64,000 nt of DNA. It comes from Acidobacteriota bacterium. Its GTDB lineage: Bacteria > Acidobacteriota > Vicinamibacteria > Vicinamibacterales > Fen-181. Below are positions 38,782 to 48,033 of the stretch, in pieces. The stretch lies in the NCBI GenBank assembly GCA_003170135.1, contig PMZR01000053.1, forward strand, positions 1 through 64,000, given 5' to 3'. The number at the start of each line of letters is the position of its first letter. Within the stretch, counting starts at the first letter, position 1. The notes under the pieces are model-generated. The model saw only the letters and a program-made list of their open reading frames with translations. It did no database searches and was not told the origin of the DNA. Both the position numbers and the translations under genes were made by a program.

Positions 38782-38839
38782 GCTCCACGCACCTGTGGTA
38801 TCTTCGCCGCGACGTTTGCCCCAGACGCCTTCCCGGGAA

Positions 38840-38939
38840 TCAGGAGTCAGGCATCAGGAGCCAGGAGTCAGGAGCCGGAGGCGCGAGCCCGGAGCCTGGA
38901 GCCTGGAGCTGGAGCCTGAAAGTAATCAGGAGTCAGGCG
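38840..38939. repeat. Heptamer array A7: (TCAGGAG/CCTGGAG)n, about 14 units
   Basis: TCAGGAG TCAGGCA TCAGGAG CCAGGAG TCAGGAG CCGGAGG CGCGAG CCCGGAG CCTGGAG CCTGGAG CTGGAG CCTGAAA GTAA TCAGGAG TCAGGCG|ATG. Confidence 0.96.
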
Positions 38940-40640
38940 ATGGACACGCGCAAGCTTCGGAGGCTGTTCCTCTTTCTCCTTCCTGTCCTCATGTGTGCGT
39001 TCTCGATGCCGGGGGGCAACCCTGCGGCGGTCGGGCAGGGCGTCAGCCTTGCCGAGTCCGGCGGCAGGGTCCCGGCGGCGACACAGGCGCGGATCCATGC
39101 GCTTCGGCAGGCGCAGCTCGCGCAAGTGCAGTCGGACAATCCTGACGGCCCCGTCTGCTGGTGCGAGGGCTGCACCAGCATCCTGGTGGGCAAGGCCGCG
39201 TCGATCGACGGCTCGACGATGACGTCGCACTCGTGCGATTCGACGACCGACCGCACCTGGATGACCCTGGTGCCGAACCAGAAACACAAGCCGGGCGAGA
39301 TGGCGAAGGTGTACTACCTGCCCAAGGAAACCAAGGAGCCCGACGATCCCGATCGCGTCGAGACCGGCGACATCCCGCAGGTGGGGGAGACCTACGGGTA
39401 TCTGAACGCGGCTTACCCGATCATGAACGAGCACCAGCTCGCCATCGGCGAGACGACCTTCGGCGGCAAGCGCGAGATGCAGAGCGACAACGGCATCATC
39501 GATTGCCCGGAACTCTATCGCCTGTGCCTCGAGCGGGCGAAGACGGCGCGCGAGGCGATCCACGTGGCCGACGAGTTGACGAAGCAGTACGGCTACAACG
39601 ATTTCGGCGAGGCCTTCACGTTCGCGGATCCGAACGAAGTGTGGCTGTTCGAGATCGTCGGGCCGGGCAAGGGCAAGAGGGGCGCGGTCTGGGCGGCGGT
39701 CCGCATTCCCGACGATCACGTGTCGGTGTCGGCCAACGCGCCGCGCATCCGCACGCTCGACCTCAAGGACGCGGAGCACTTCCTCGCGTCGGCGAACGTC
39801 CAGGCGGTCGCGCAGGAGATGGGCGCGTGGACCCCGACCGGCGGCAAGCCGTTCGAGTTCTGCTATGCCTACGGCTCACGCACCGCGATGGGCAGCCGCC
39901 GGCGCGAGTGGCGCGCGCTGTCGCGCATCGCGCCCTCGCTCAAGCTCGATGCGTTCGACGAGAACTACCCGGTCTCGGTGAAGGCGGAGAAGAAGCTCTC
40001 GGTGGCCGACGTGCTGGCGATCTTCCGCGACGCCTACGAGGACACGCCGTTCGACATGACGCGCTCGCTGACCACCGTGACGCGCGACGGCAAGGTGACC
40101 AAGAGCCCCATCGCCAACCCGTTCATGAACAACGACTACCTGAACGCGTTCAAGATCCCGTCCGAACGCACCATCGCCTGCAAACGGTCCACCTACCTGC
40201 AGATCACGCAGTCGCGCGCGTGGCTCCCCGACCCGATCGGCGGCGTCGTGTGGCTGGGCTACGACAACCCGATGACGACCCCGCACACGCCGTTCTACAT
40301 CGGCATGTCCCAGATGCCGGTGTCTTACACCGTGGACGGCCGGGCGCGGTTCCGCCGCGACTGCGCGTGGTGGGCGTACCGCCAGGTGAGCCAGTTGGCG
40401 TTCCTTCGCTGGCAGGACATGGTGAAGGAGATCGAGAAGACCTGGAAACCGATCGAGGACAAGGCGTTTTCCGAGCAGGCGAAAGTCGAGGACGAGGCGC
40501 AGCGGCTCTACAAGCAGGATCCCGCCAGGGCGCGGGAGTTCCTCACGAAGTACTCGCAGGGGGTCGCAACCGGCGCGGTGGATGCGTACTGGAAGCTCGC
40601 CGACGATCTGTGGTCGAAGTACACGAACTACTTCGACTGA
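38940..40640 (+). CDS. Secreted C69-family dipeptidase
   Basis: Signal peptide; 'CTSILVGKAASIDGSTMTSHSCDS', 'MNEHQLAIGETTFGGKRE', 'EAFTFADPNEVWLFEIVGPGKGK'. Confidence 0.95.
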   Translation: MDTRKLRRLFLFLLPVLMCAFSMPGGNPAAVGQGVSLAESGGRVPAATQARIHALRQAQLAQVQSDNPDGPVCWCEGCTSILVGKAASIDGSTMTSHSCDSTTDRTWMTLVPNQKHKPGEMAKVYYLPKETKEPDDPDRVETGDIPQVGETYGYLNAAYPIMNEHQLAIGETTFGGKREMQSDNGIIDCPELYRLCLERAKTAREAIHVADELTKQYGYNDFGEAFTFADPNEVWLFEIVGPGKGKRGAVWAAVRIPDDHVSVSANAPRIRTLDLKDAEHFLASANVQAVAQEMGAWTPTGGKPFEFCYAYGSRTAMGSRRREWRALSRIAPSLKLDAFDENYPVSVKAEKKLSVADVLAIFRDAYEDTPFDMTRSLTTVTRDGKVTKSPIANPFMNNDYLNAFKIPSERTIACKRSTYLQITQSRAWLPDPIGGVVWLGYDNPMTTPHTPFYIGMSQMPVSYTVDGRARFRRDCAWWAYRQVSQLAFLRWQDMVKEIEKTWKPIEDKAFSEQAKVEDEAQRLYKQDPARAREFLTKYSQGVATGAVDAYWKLADDLWSKYTNYFD

Positions 40641-40682
40641 ACGGACGGGGACGGAGGCTTAGCCGTCAGCCCTGAGCCTCTT

Positions 40683-41459
40683 TCAGAACCGCGCATTCTC
40701 CCGGATCCGCCGCGCGACGGCTTCGAGGAACGCGTCGGGCGACTGGCGAGGATCGTCGGCGATGCCGGCCTTCTCGCGGATCTTCCCGGCGATCTTTCGC
40801 GCCATGCTCTCCTGCACGTCAACGGGCAGATCGTTGCGACGCTGCAGGTAGGTCTCGATGAGCAGCAGGTCCTCGCGCGCGAGCTGCGCAAGGTCGGTCG
40901 TCACCGACGCCTCGGCCGTCGTCGGGCCCAGGCGTGGCCCGCTGTCCACGTACGGTTGCACCTCGTCAGTCGGGGTCTCGTGGACGACCACCGTGCCCGC
41001 CACGAAGTCGCCCAGGCGGCGGTTCCGCGCGTTCAGCAGCATGCAGACGACGCCCGCGCCGTACATCGCGGGCAGGAAGTCAACCGCGCGCACCAGGTTG
41101 CGCGCGATGGCCTCGAACGCGTTGATCGGGCGGCCGGATTCCTTGATGACACGGATGTGCGCCACGCGCTTGCCGGGCGTCTGACCCTTCCAGACCGTCT
41201 CGAAGAACGCGAAGTAGCCCCAGTACAGGCAGAAGGTGAGGAACACGAAGACCACGGGCATGAGGCACGCCGAGAGCCAGGCGCCTCCCGTGACGAACCC
41301 GGCGAAGGCCAGACCCAGCACCACGGCTGCGAAGACGGCGATTTGCAGTAGAGTATCGACGGCAATCGCGAGGAAGCGGCTCCCGACGCCGGCCAGCGGC
41401 AGTTCGAGCGCAATCTGCTCGGGCGTCTCGATCGTCAACCGTTCGAACGGATCCACCAC
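40683..41459 (-). CDS. RDD-family membrane protein
   Basis: 'SRFLAIAVDTLLQIAVFAAVVLGL', 'TPGKRVAHIRVIKESGRPINAFEAIARNLVRAVDFLP'. Confidence 0.95.
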   Translation of the reverse strand: MVDPFERLTIETPEQIALELPLAGVGSRFLAIAVDTLLQIAVFAAVVLGLAFAGFVTGGAWLSACLMPVVFVFLTFCLYWGYFAFFETVWKGQTPGKRVAHIRVIKESGRPINAFEAIARNLVRAVDFLPAMYGAGVVCMLLNARNRRLGDFVAGTVVVHETPTDEVQPYVDSGPRLGPTTAEASVTTDLAQLAREDLLLIETYLQRRNDLPVDVQESMARKIAGKIREKAGIADDPRQSPDAFLEAVARRIRENARF

Positions 41460-41461
41460 CT

Positions 41462-42418
41462 GTGCTCTCCACCACCTGGCTGGAAAAACGGAAACCGCAC
41501 TGGGCCCGGCTGGAACAGCTGCTGGAGAGTGCGGCGCGGGACGGCCTGGGGACGCTCTCGCGTGAGGACCTGCGCGATCTCGGATTGCTCTACCGGCAGA
41601 TGGCCGCCGATCTGGCCGCCATCCGCGAGGATCCCACCTCGGTTCACTTCGCGCGCTACCTGAATCAGCTGCTCACGCGCGCACACAATACCATTTATGC
41701 GGCCGAACGCAGCCGGCCCTGGGCCGCGCTGGGCTTTTTCAGCCACACTTTCCCGATGGTGTTTTGCCGCAACCTGGGGTGCTGCCTGCTCGCGTGTGCC
41801 GTGTTCGTCGGCGCCGGCCTGGTGGGCGCGGTCCTCTGCTACCAGGATCCCGATTTCAAGATGAAGATCCTCGGGCCGCAGATGGTGGACACGATCGAGC
41901 GGCACCAGATGTGGACGCACTCGATCCTGACGATCAAGCCCGTGGCGTCGAGCGCGATCATGACCAACAACCTCAGCGTGTCGTTCACCACCTTCGCGCT
42001 GGGCATCACCGCGGGCCTCGGTACGCTTTACATGATGGCGCTCAACGGCCTGATGCTTGGCGTGGTGGGGATGGCGTGCTGGCTGGCGGGCATGAGCCTG
42101 GCGCTCTGGAGCTTCGTCGCGCCACATGGCGTGCTGGAGTTGCCGGCGGTCGTCATCGCGGGCGGCGCGGGGCTGCGCGTGGCGCAGGGGTTGCTGTTCC
42201 CGGGCCTTCTGCCGCGACGCGACTCGCTGGCCGCATCGGGCGCCGAAGCGGTGAAGCTGGTGCTCGGCTGCGTGCCGCTGCTCGTGGTGGCGGGCATCAT
42301 CGAAGCCTTCGTGTCGCCGACCGGGCTGGCCGTGCCGCTGAAATTCGCGATGGCCGCGGCGCTGTTCGTGCTGCTGGTGGGGTACCTCGCGGGACGTCGG
42401 GAACCGGGCCAGACTTAA
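41462..42418 (+). CDS. SpoIIM-like (stage II sporulation protein M) membrane protein
   Basis: GTG start; 'AIMTNNLSVSFTTFALGITAGLGTLYMMALNGLMLG', 'PHGVLELPAVVIAGGAGLRVAQGLLFPG'. Confidence 0.94.
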   Translation: MLSTTWLEKRKPHWARLEQLLESAARDGLGTLSREDLRDLGLLYRQMAADLAAIREDPTSVHFARYLNQLLTRAHNTIYAAERSRPWAALGFFSHTFPMVFCRNLGCCLLACAVFVGAGLVGAVLCYQDPDFKMKILGPQMVDTIERHQMWTHSILTIKPVASSAIMTNNLSVSFTTFALGITAGLGTLYMMALNGLMLGVVGMACWLAGMSLALWSFVAPHGVLELPAVVIAGGAGLRVAQGLLFPGLLPRRDSLAASGAEAVKLVLGCVPLLVVAGIIEAFVSPTGLAVPLKFAMAAALFVLLVGYLAGRREPGQT

Positions 42419-42499
42419 GGCTCAAGGCTTAAGACTTATGGCCTGTTTGGCTCACGGCCCTGAGCCGGACAATGCCCTAAGCCTTAAGCCTTAAGCCTT
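42413..42499. repeat. Heptamer array A8 in inverted orientation forming an 83-nt hairpin (42417-42499) between convergent genes
   Basis: ACTTAAG GCTCAAG GCTTAAG ACTTATG ... CCCTAAG CCTTAAG CCTTAAG CCTTG; outer stem 23/26, inner stem TGTTTGGCTCA/TGAGCCGGACA. Confidence 0.93.
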
Positions 42500-42512
42500 G
42501 TCCTCCCCGTCG

Positions 42513-43889
42513 TCAGATCCGGTTCCTTTCCTTGATTGCCAGATACGCGTTCACCAGCGTCGGCGACAGGGAAGCGGACTCGGCCTCGATGGTCAGCACG
42601 CCGCGGTCACGCATGCGGGCGAGCAGCATCTCGCGGCGGTGCGCCATCTCCTGCGCGGCGGCCGTCTGGTACATCTCGGCCAGGTTCGCCGGCTCACGGC
42701 CCGCCATCGTCGCGAGGTCGGGCTGGCCGATGGCGACGAAGAGGACCAGGTGGCGCGGCATCATCTGGGCGGCCTCCACCACCTCGGGCGTCATGGCCGT
42801 CTCGGCCAGGTCGGTCAGCCACACGACGAGGCAGCGGCGTTTCTGATCGCCGAGCAGCCGGCTCGCCGCCAGCAGGTGATCGGCCTCCGGCGCCTCTTCG
42901 CGCACATCCGCCAGCTGCTCCACCAGCAACCGCAGGTGCGCGCTGCCGCGCGCGGCCGGCACGCGGTGGCGCACCGTGCGGCCGTAGGCCAGCAGGCCGA
43001 CGCGGTCGCCCGTGTAGAGCGCCACCTCCGCCAGGCTCAACGCGGCGGTGGCCGCGTAATCCAGCTTGCTCAACTCGCCGATCCGCGCGCGCATCAGGCG
43101 GCCCGAGTCCACCACGATCCAGATGGTCTGGCTGCGTTCGACCTGGTACGTGCGCGTCACGAGCTTGCCGCGGCGCGCGGTCGCCGTCCAGCAGATGTCG
43201 CGGAACTCGTCGCCCTCGCGGTACTCGCGCAGGCTCTCGAACTCGCGCCCGGTGCCGCGCGTGTGCGTGAGGCGGCGTTCGAGCGCGGTCTGCCGGCTCC
43301 GGACCAGGTACACCGCCTGGCGCCTGGCTTCTTCCAGGTTCGGGTACACGCGCACGGTCTGCGCGAGCGGCGCCTTCACCCAGCGCTCGGCGATCCCGAG
43401 CGACCGCTGATAGCGCACCCACGTGTCGCCCACCGTCACGTCGCCGCGTTCGAGCGGACGGATGGAGTAGGACGCCCGTGCCTGGCCGTGCGCAGGCGCG
43501 CGGATCTCGACGCGCAAAGGCTCGGTGCACAGCTGACGGGGGATGGCGTCCACGAGAGTGGCGCCAACGGGCGTGCCCGAGAGATTCGTGAGCACCAGCT
43601 CGACGTCACACGCGACCGACAGGGCGAGCGGCGCGCTCCATGACCTGGTCACCCGCAGATCGGAGGGGCGCGGCAGCCGGGCGAGGTCCGCCACCCACGC
43701 GAGCAGCACCAGGCCGTCCCACGCGAGCACCGCGTACCCGAGACGCAGGTTGACGAAGGCCGGCACGAGCCAGATGAAACCGATGGCGAGCAGCAGGAAG
43801 AACCGCCGCCCGAATGCCACGCCAAAGCGCGCAGACGTTGCCGTCGCAGCTTCAACGGCCGCCGGTCTCAGCGAGTCCGCCTCACTCAC
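42513..43889 (-). CDS. DUF58 domain-containing protein
   Basis: 'GTGREFESLREYREGDEFRDICWTATARRGKLVTRTYQVERSQTIWIVVDSGRLM'. Confidence 0.95.
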   Translation of the reverse strand: MSEADSLRPAAVEAATATSARFGVAFGRRFFLLLAIGFIWLVPAFVNLRLGYAVLAWDGLVLLAWVADLARLPRPSDLRVTRSWSAPLALSVACDVELVLTNLSGTPVGATLVDAIPRQLCTEPLRVEIRAPAHGQARASYSIRPLERGDVTVGDTWVRYQRSLGIAERWVKAPLAQTVRVYPNLEEARRQAVYLVRSRQTALERRLTHTRGTGREFESLREYREGDEFRDICWTATARRGKLVTRTYQVERSQTIWIVVDSGRLMRARIGELSKLDYAATAALSLAEVALYTGDRVGLLAYGRTVRHRVPAARGSAHLRLLVEQLADVREEAPEADHLLAASRLLGDQKRRCLVVWLTDLAETAMTPEVVEAAQMMPRHLVLFVAIGQPDLATMAGREPANLAEMYQTAAAQEMAHRREMLLARMRDRGVLTIEAESASLSPTLVNAYLAIKERNRI

Positions 43890-44833
43890 CGGGGGACCTC
43901 GACCGCCCGCACGACATCCTGCAGCACCTGGTCGGCGGTGACGCCTTCAAGGTCGGCTTCCGGCTTCAGCACGATCCGATGCCGCAGCACCGGTCCGGCC
44001 GCCTGCTTCACATCGTCGGGGATCAGGTAGTCGCGGCCGTCCATCGCGGCGATCGCTTTTGCCACCGACATCAGGCCGATCGCCGCGCGCGGACTCGCGC
44101 CGAGCGAAAGCGACGGCCAGGCCCGCGTCCGCCGGACAACCTGGACGATGTAGTTGAAGAGCGCCTCCTGCACCTTGACGGCGTTCACCTCCTGCCGCGC
44201 GCGTTCCAGCATCTCGGCCTCGATCGGCGCAAGCGGCATCGAATCCAGCGCGTGCGCGTCGAAGCCCTCCTGCACGCTGGCGAGCAGGCGCACTTCCTCC
44301 TCGGCGCCGGGATAGGGCACGCGAATCTTGAGGAGGAACCGGTCGAGTTGCGCCTCGGGCAGCGGATAGGTGCCTTCGAACTCGATGGGGTTCTCGGTGG
44401 CGAAGACGGCGAACGAGGGCGAGAGCTGGTGGCGGATGCCGTCGATCGTCACCTGCCGTTCCTCCATGCACTCGAGCAGCGCCGCCTGCGTGCGGGGCGG
44501 CATGCGATTCACCTCGTCCACGAGCAACAGATCGCTGAACACCGGGCCGCGGTGCAGCTCGAAGGTGGTGGTGGCCATGTTCAGCACGTTGGTGCCGAGG
44601 ATGTCGGCCGGCATCAGGTCGGACGTGCACTGCACGCGCTGGAACTGCTGGCGCGTGAGGCGCGCGAGCGTCTTCACGGCGAGCGTCTTCGCGATGCCGG
44701 GCACGCCCTCGACCAGCGCATGGCCCCGGCACAGCAGGGTGATCATGCACTGGTCCCTGAGGTCGGGCTGCCCGATGATCACGCGCCCCATTTCCGTGCA
44801 GACGTGCCGCATCAGATTCGTTACCGCGTCCAT
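43886..44833 (-). CDS. MoxR-family AAA+ ATPase
   Basis: 'HALVEGVPGIAKTLAVKTLARL', 'LLLVDEVNRMPPRTQAALLECMEERQVTIDG', 'FAVFATENPIEFEGTYPLPEAQLDRF'. Confidence 0.97.
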   Translation of the reverse strand: MDAVTNLMRHVCTEMGRVIIGQPDLRDQCMITLLCRGHALVEGVPGIAKTLAVKTLARLTRQQFQRVQCTSDLMPADILGTNVLNMATTTFELHRGPVFSDLLLVDEVNRMPPRTQAALLECMEERQVTIDGIRHQLSPSFAVFATENPIEFEGTYPLPEAQLDRFLLKIRVPYPGAEEEVRLLASVQEGFDAHALDSMPLAPIEAEMLERARQEVNAVKVQEALFNYIVQVVRRTRAWPSLSLGASPRAAIGLMSVAKAIAAMDGRDYLIPDDVKQAAGPVLRHRIVLKPEADLEGVTADQVLQDVVRAVEVPR

Positions 44834-44856
44834 CGAATACTTCTCCTCCGGCAAGG

Positions 44857-46023
44857 CTAACGCCTCGCCCCGCTGAACAGCTTCAGCCTCGCCCCGTACC
44901 GCCACAACGCGCGGACGAGCCGCAGCGCTTCTTTCGGTTTCAGATCCGGACGGCGGCGGGCGGCCTCGCAGGCGGCGAGCGTGGCCCCCAGGTCCGCGTC
45001 CTCGAACGCCCATCGTTCGCAAAGCGCCGCTTCGAGCACCGCGGGCGACGCGTCGCCGGGCGCGCCCAGCCGGCGCGTCAGCCAGTACCGGAAATGCGAG
45101 TAACTGACCTCCGCGGCCACCGACGCGGCGCCCGCCCGCTCGTAGAGATGTCCGAGCGTGCGCACGAACTCGAGCGGCGAGAGGCGCGTGTCATCGCCGG
45201 CCGCGAACACCGGACCGCTGCGCCGCGAGTAGGTCGCGAGGACCGCCAGCGCGATGAGGCCGAGGTGCACGAACAGCCAGGCCAGCGGCGAATGCGCCGC
45301 CGAGGCGGTCAGCGACTGCCGGTAGCCGTGGAAGTACTCGTCCCAGAGCACCTTCACGCGATCGCGCCTGCCGATACACGCGAGGAAGAACTCGAGGTTG
45401 CCCGGTTCCCGCAGCCCGGCATTCGTGAGCGGGGTGGCCGAGGCCCAGAAGATGATGTCGCCCCGGCCGATCTGCTGCGCGATGACGCGCGTCCTGCCTT
45501 CGTCCGCGAACAGCGGCATGGCCGGGGCCGCCGAGTCCCAGTAGGCCGACGGCGTGAGCGTGATGTGCGGGGCGGCACGGGTGATCGCCGACGGCGAGAC
45601 GGCGGCCGCCTGCTTCCACACGTTTGCCGCGAGCGGCTCCGGAACGAAGCCGTCAGCGGGCAGGAAGATGGCGGCCTGCACGCCGGTCGCGATGATGCGC
45701 CCGCCGCGGGCCACGAAGTCCTTCAGATGTTCGCGATCGGCCAGGGTTGGAAACGTCGCGGGGTTGGCGAGGACGAGCACCTTGCCCGCGGGATCGGGCA
45801 GGTCCGCCGGCGGGCGTTCCCAGCGCTCGACGTCGTATCCGGCCTGCCGCAGCAGCAGCCATGCGGCCTTCGCTCCGCCTGACGCGGTCGAGAAGGTCGT
45901 CGGCTCCTCTCGCCTCGCGTCGGTGTCCGGCACCAGGACGAACGCCGCGACGAGCAGCAGCACGAAGATGCCGCCTGCGATCGTCAAGCTGCGCCGGTCA
46001 CGGCTGTCCAACTCGAATGGCAT
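44857..46023 (-). CDS. DUF4350 domain-containing protein
   Basis: N-term TM, 'STASGGAKAAWLLLRQAGYDVERWERPPADLP', position in the MoxR cluster. Confidence 0.85.
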   Translation of the reverse strand: MPFELDSRDRRSLTIAGGIFVLLLVAAFVLVPDTDARREEPTTFSTASGGAKAAWLLLRQAGYDVERWERPPADLPDPAGKVLVLANPATFPTLADREHLKDFVARGGRIIATGVQAAIFLPADGFVPEPLAANVWKQAAAVSPSAITRAAPHITLTPSAYWDSAAPAMPLFADEGRTRVIAQQIGRGDIIFWASATPLTNAGLREPGNLEFFLACIGRRDRVKVLWDEYFHGYRQSLTASAAHSPLAWLFVHLGLIALAVLATYSRRSGPVFAAGDDTRLSPLEFVRTLGHLYERAGAASVAAEVSYSHFRYWLTRRLGAPGDASPAVLEAALCERWAFEDADLGATLAACEAARRRPDLKPKEALRLVRALWRYGARLKLFSGARR

Positions 46024-47054
46024 CAGCCCTGCTCCGGCGCGACGGGCCCATCGCGCAGCGCCGTGGCGTGCTGTGCCCCGGCCGAAGCCACGGCGCCCAG
46101 ACGTTCCAGATTCGCCACGATCCGCGAGAAGGTCGAGGCGTCGGCCGCCTGGCTGCCGTACCAGGTCGGCTCGAAGATATGCGTGAGCGCCGACAACGTC
46201 GATCGATGCTCGCTCGTCGGGGAGAGCAGTCGCAGGTACTCGCGCGGTGTGCGCGCGCGATCGGGCGGCCATACGCCCTGCGATTCGAGTCGGGAGATGG
46301 CCGCCCAATACCCGAGGCGAACCGCGTCCCGCCAGCGACCAACGGCCGCGGCGTCGCGCGCCTCGCTCAGCCACACAGACCACTCCTTGGCCGAGATCGT
46401 CACGCCTTCGGGCACGACGGGCGGCAGGGTTCCGCCGGCCAACGTCCGGTACACCCACAGCCCCGTCAGCAGCACGGCCAGGCCAACCAACACGTAGACG
46501 ATTGTGGAGGCGATGACCGGGAAGGAGGACGAGCCGAAGATTCGCGCGACCAGTTTGAGGAGCAGCTCGGCGATTTGCTGCTTCAGCCGGTCGAGCCAGT
46601 TCGGCCCGCGCACGGCAGAGAACTCGCTGGTCGCGAGGATTCCGGTCAGGGCCCGGCGGGTCGTGGACACGTCGGGCGGCGGCGTTTCGTAAGCGTCGAG
46701 ATCGGCGAGCAGGCGTTCGAGGCGGCGCTGGATGCCCTGGCGGGTTTCGGGATCGGCCTTTTCCCGGAGCGCCGTGAGTTCCCCGCGCAGCCAGGCGGTC
46801 GAGACGACGAACTGCTGTTGTCCGGCCCGCACGTGCCAGGCGGGCGGCAATGCGGCGAGCATGGCCGCCGACGCGGCCGGGTCGGCGAGTCGCGGCGCGG
46901 CGGCGACGAGCTGCTGCAACTGCGCGCGATACTCCGCCAGCGTCATCGTCGCCGGCGCCGAGTCCGATGCGGCCCGGCACACGAGCGGCGCGAGCAGCAC
47001 CAGCAGTACGATCGCGAATTTCGCCCGCACGGGCGCGCCAGAGTGATCGCTCAC
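46023..47054 (-). CDS. DUF4129 domain-containing membrane protein
   Basis: Single TM mid-protein, C-term 'DAVRLGYWAAISRLESQGVWPPDRARTPREYLRLL'; GTG start. Confidence 0.85.
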   Translation of the reverse strand: MSDHSGAPVRAKFAIVLLVLLAPLVCRAASDSAPATMTLAEYRAQLQQLVAAAPRLADPAASAAMLAALPPAWHVRAGQQQFVVSTAWLRGELTALREKADPETRQGIQRRLERLLADLDAYETPPPDVSTTRRALTGILATSEFSAVRGPNWLDRLKQQIAELLLKLVARIFGSSSFPVIASTIVYVLVGLAVLLTGLWVYRTLAGGTLPPVVPEGVTISAKEWSVWLSEARDAAAVGRWRDAVRLGYWAAISRLESQGVWPPDRARTPREYLRLLSPTSEHRSTLSALTHIFEPTWYGSQAADASTFSRIVANLERLGAVASAGAQHATALRDGPVAPEQG

Positions 47055-47072
47055 AGGTTCTTTACGGCCGGT

Positions 47073-47900
47073 TCACGCGCCGGCCTGGCTGTCAGGCGGC
47101 TGCGCGCCGGGGCCGTCGAGCGTGGTCATCATCAGCTGCAGGTCGAACGCTTCCTTGCGCACACGCACGTCGTAATACAGCACGGCAATGCCAATCGTCA
47201 TCAGCGGCCCGACCAGGCAGTGGGTGATGAAGGACATGCCCACGTTGAGGACCTGTACCCAACCGGGCAGGGCCGTGGCGGGGCCGTGCTGCATCATCGA
47301 CATGAAGACGATCACGCCGACGGGCAGGCCGAAGAGGACCCCGACAATCCAGGTGGCAAGCAGGAACAGCACGCAGATGAGCAGGATGCGCATCCGCGAG
47401 CCCTGCGTCAACTCGACGCTTCGCGAAAGGGACTTGAAAACGCCCTCGTCCTCCAGCACAGCCACCGGTACCGCGAGCGACCACATCAACGCGAAGATGA
47501 TACCCGGCACGAGCAGCAGTATCAGGCCCACGCCGACGCCCATGCCGATGACGAACGTCAGCAACAACAATCCGGGGAGGCGACTTCTGATTCGCGACAG
47601 CGCTTCCGTCACCGTGACGGGACGTCCCAGGTAAACATGTGAGACGGCGATCATCGTGGCGCCCTGAGACGCCGCGCTCGCGACGAGCGCCGCCACGGCG
47701 ATAACCAGCACCAGCAGCGCGCTGGTGACCGAGAAGCGGAACCCTGCCGGTTGAATGACGATGTTCAGGATCTGGAACGGCAGGATGACCAGGTACGGGA
47801 CGGCAATGAGCCCGACGAACAGCACGAAGTGACGTCTGTAGAGCGAGAAGGTCGCGTCCAGCAGCTCCCCGGTGCTCAACGGGCGCAAAGGTGTCGTCAT
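47073..47900 (-). CDS. Multi-TM membrane protein of the MoxR cluster
   Basis: 'MTTPLRPLSTGELLDATFSLYRRHFVLFVGLIAVPYL', six hydrophobic segments. Confidence 0.85.
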   Translation of the reverse strand: MTTPLRPLSTGELLDATFSLYRRHFVLFVGLIAVPYLVILPFQILNIVIQPAGFRFSVTSALLVLVIAVAALVASAASQGATMIAVSHVYLGRPVTVTEALSRIRSRLPGLLLLTFVIGMGVGVGLILLLVPGIIFALMWSLAVPVAVLEDEGVFKSLSRSVELTQGSRMRILLICVLFLLATWIVGVLFGLPVGVIVFMSMMQHGPATALPGWVQVLNVGMSFITHCLVGPLMTIGIAVLYYDVRVRKEAFDLQLMMTTLDGPGAQPPDSQAGA

Positions 47901-48033
47901 CGCGGCCCCTTCTGAATGGATGTGCGGCGGGGGCGTGCCCGGTGCAGGTCGCTGAATCCTAGCACGGACGGCTGTGATATCTTCGCGGCGCGCATACTCG
48001 ATGTGCAGGCAGCCGTTGTCTCGAGGAGGACTC

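Noticed and set aside
38840-38939. Array A7 as a transposon end or REP element
   Set aside because: No terminal inverted repeats, target duplication or transposase; tandem 7-nt structure explains it better.
40683-47900. RDD-SpoIIM-DUF58-MoxR-DUF4350-DUF4129 cluster as a novel system
   Set aside because: This is a widely conserved, already recognised MoxR-associated gene cluster; only the A8 hairpin within it is unusual.
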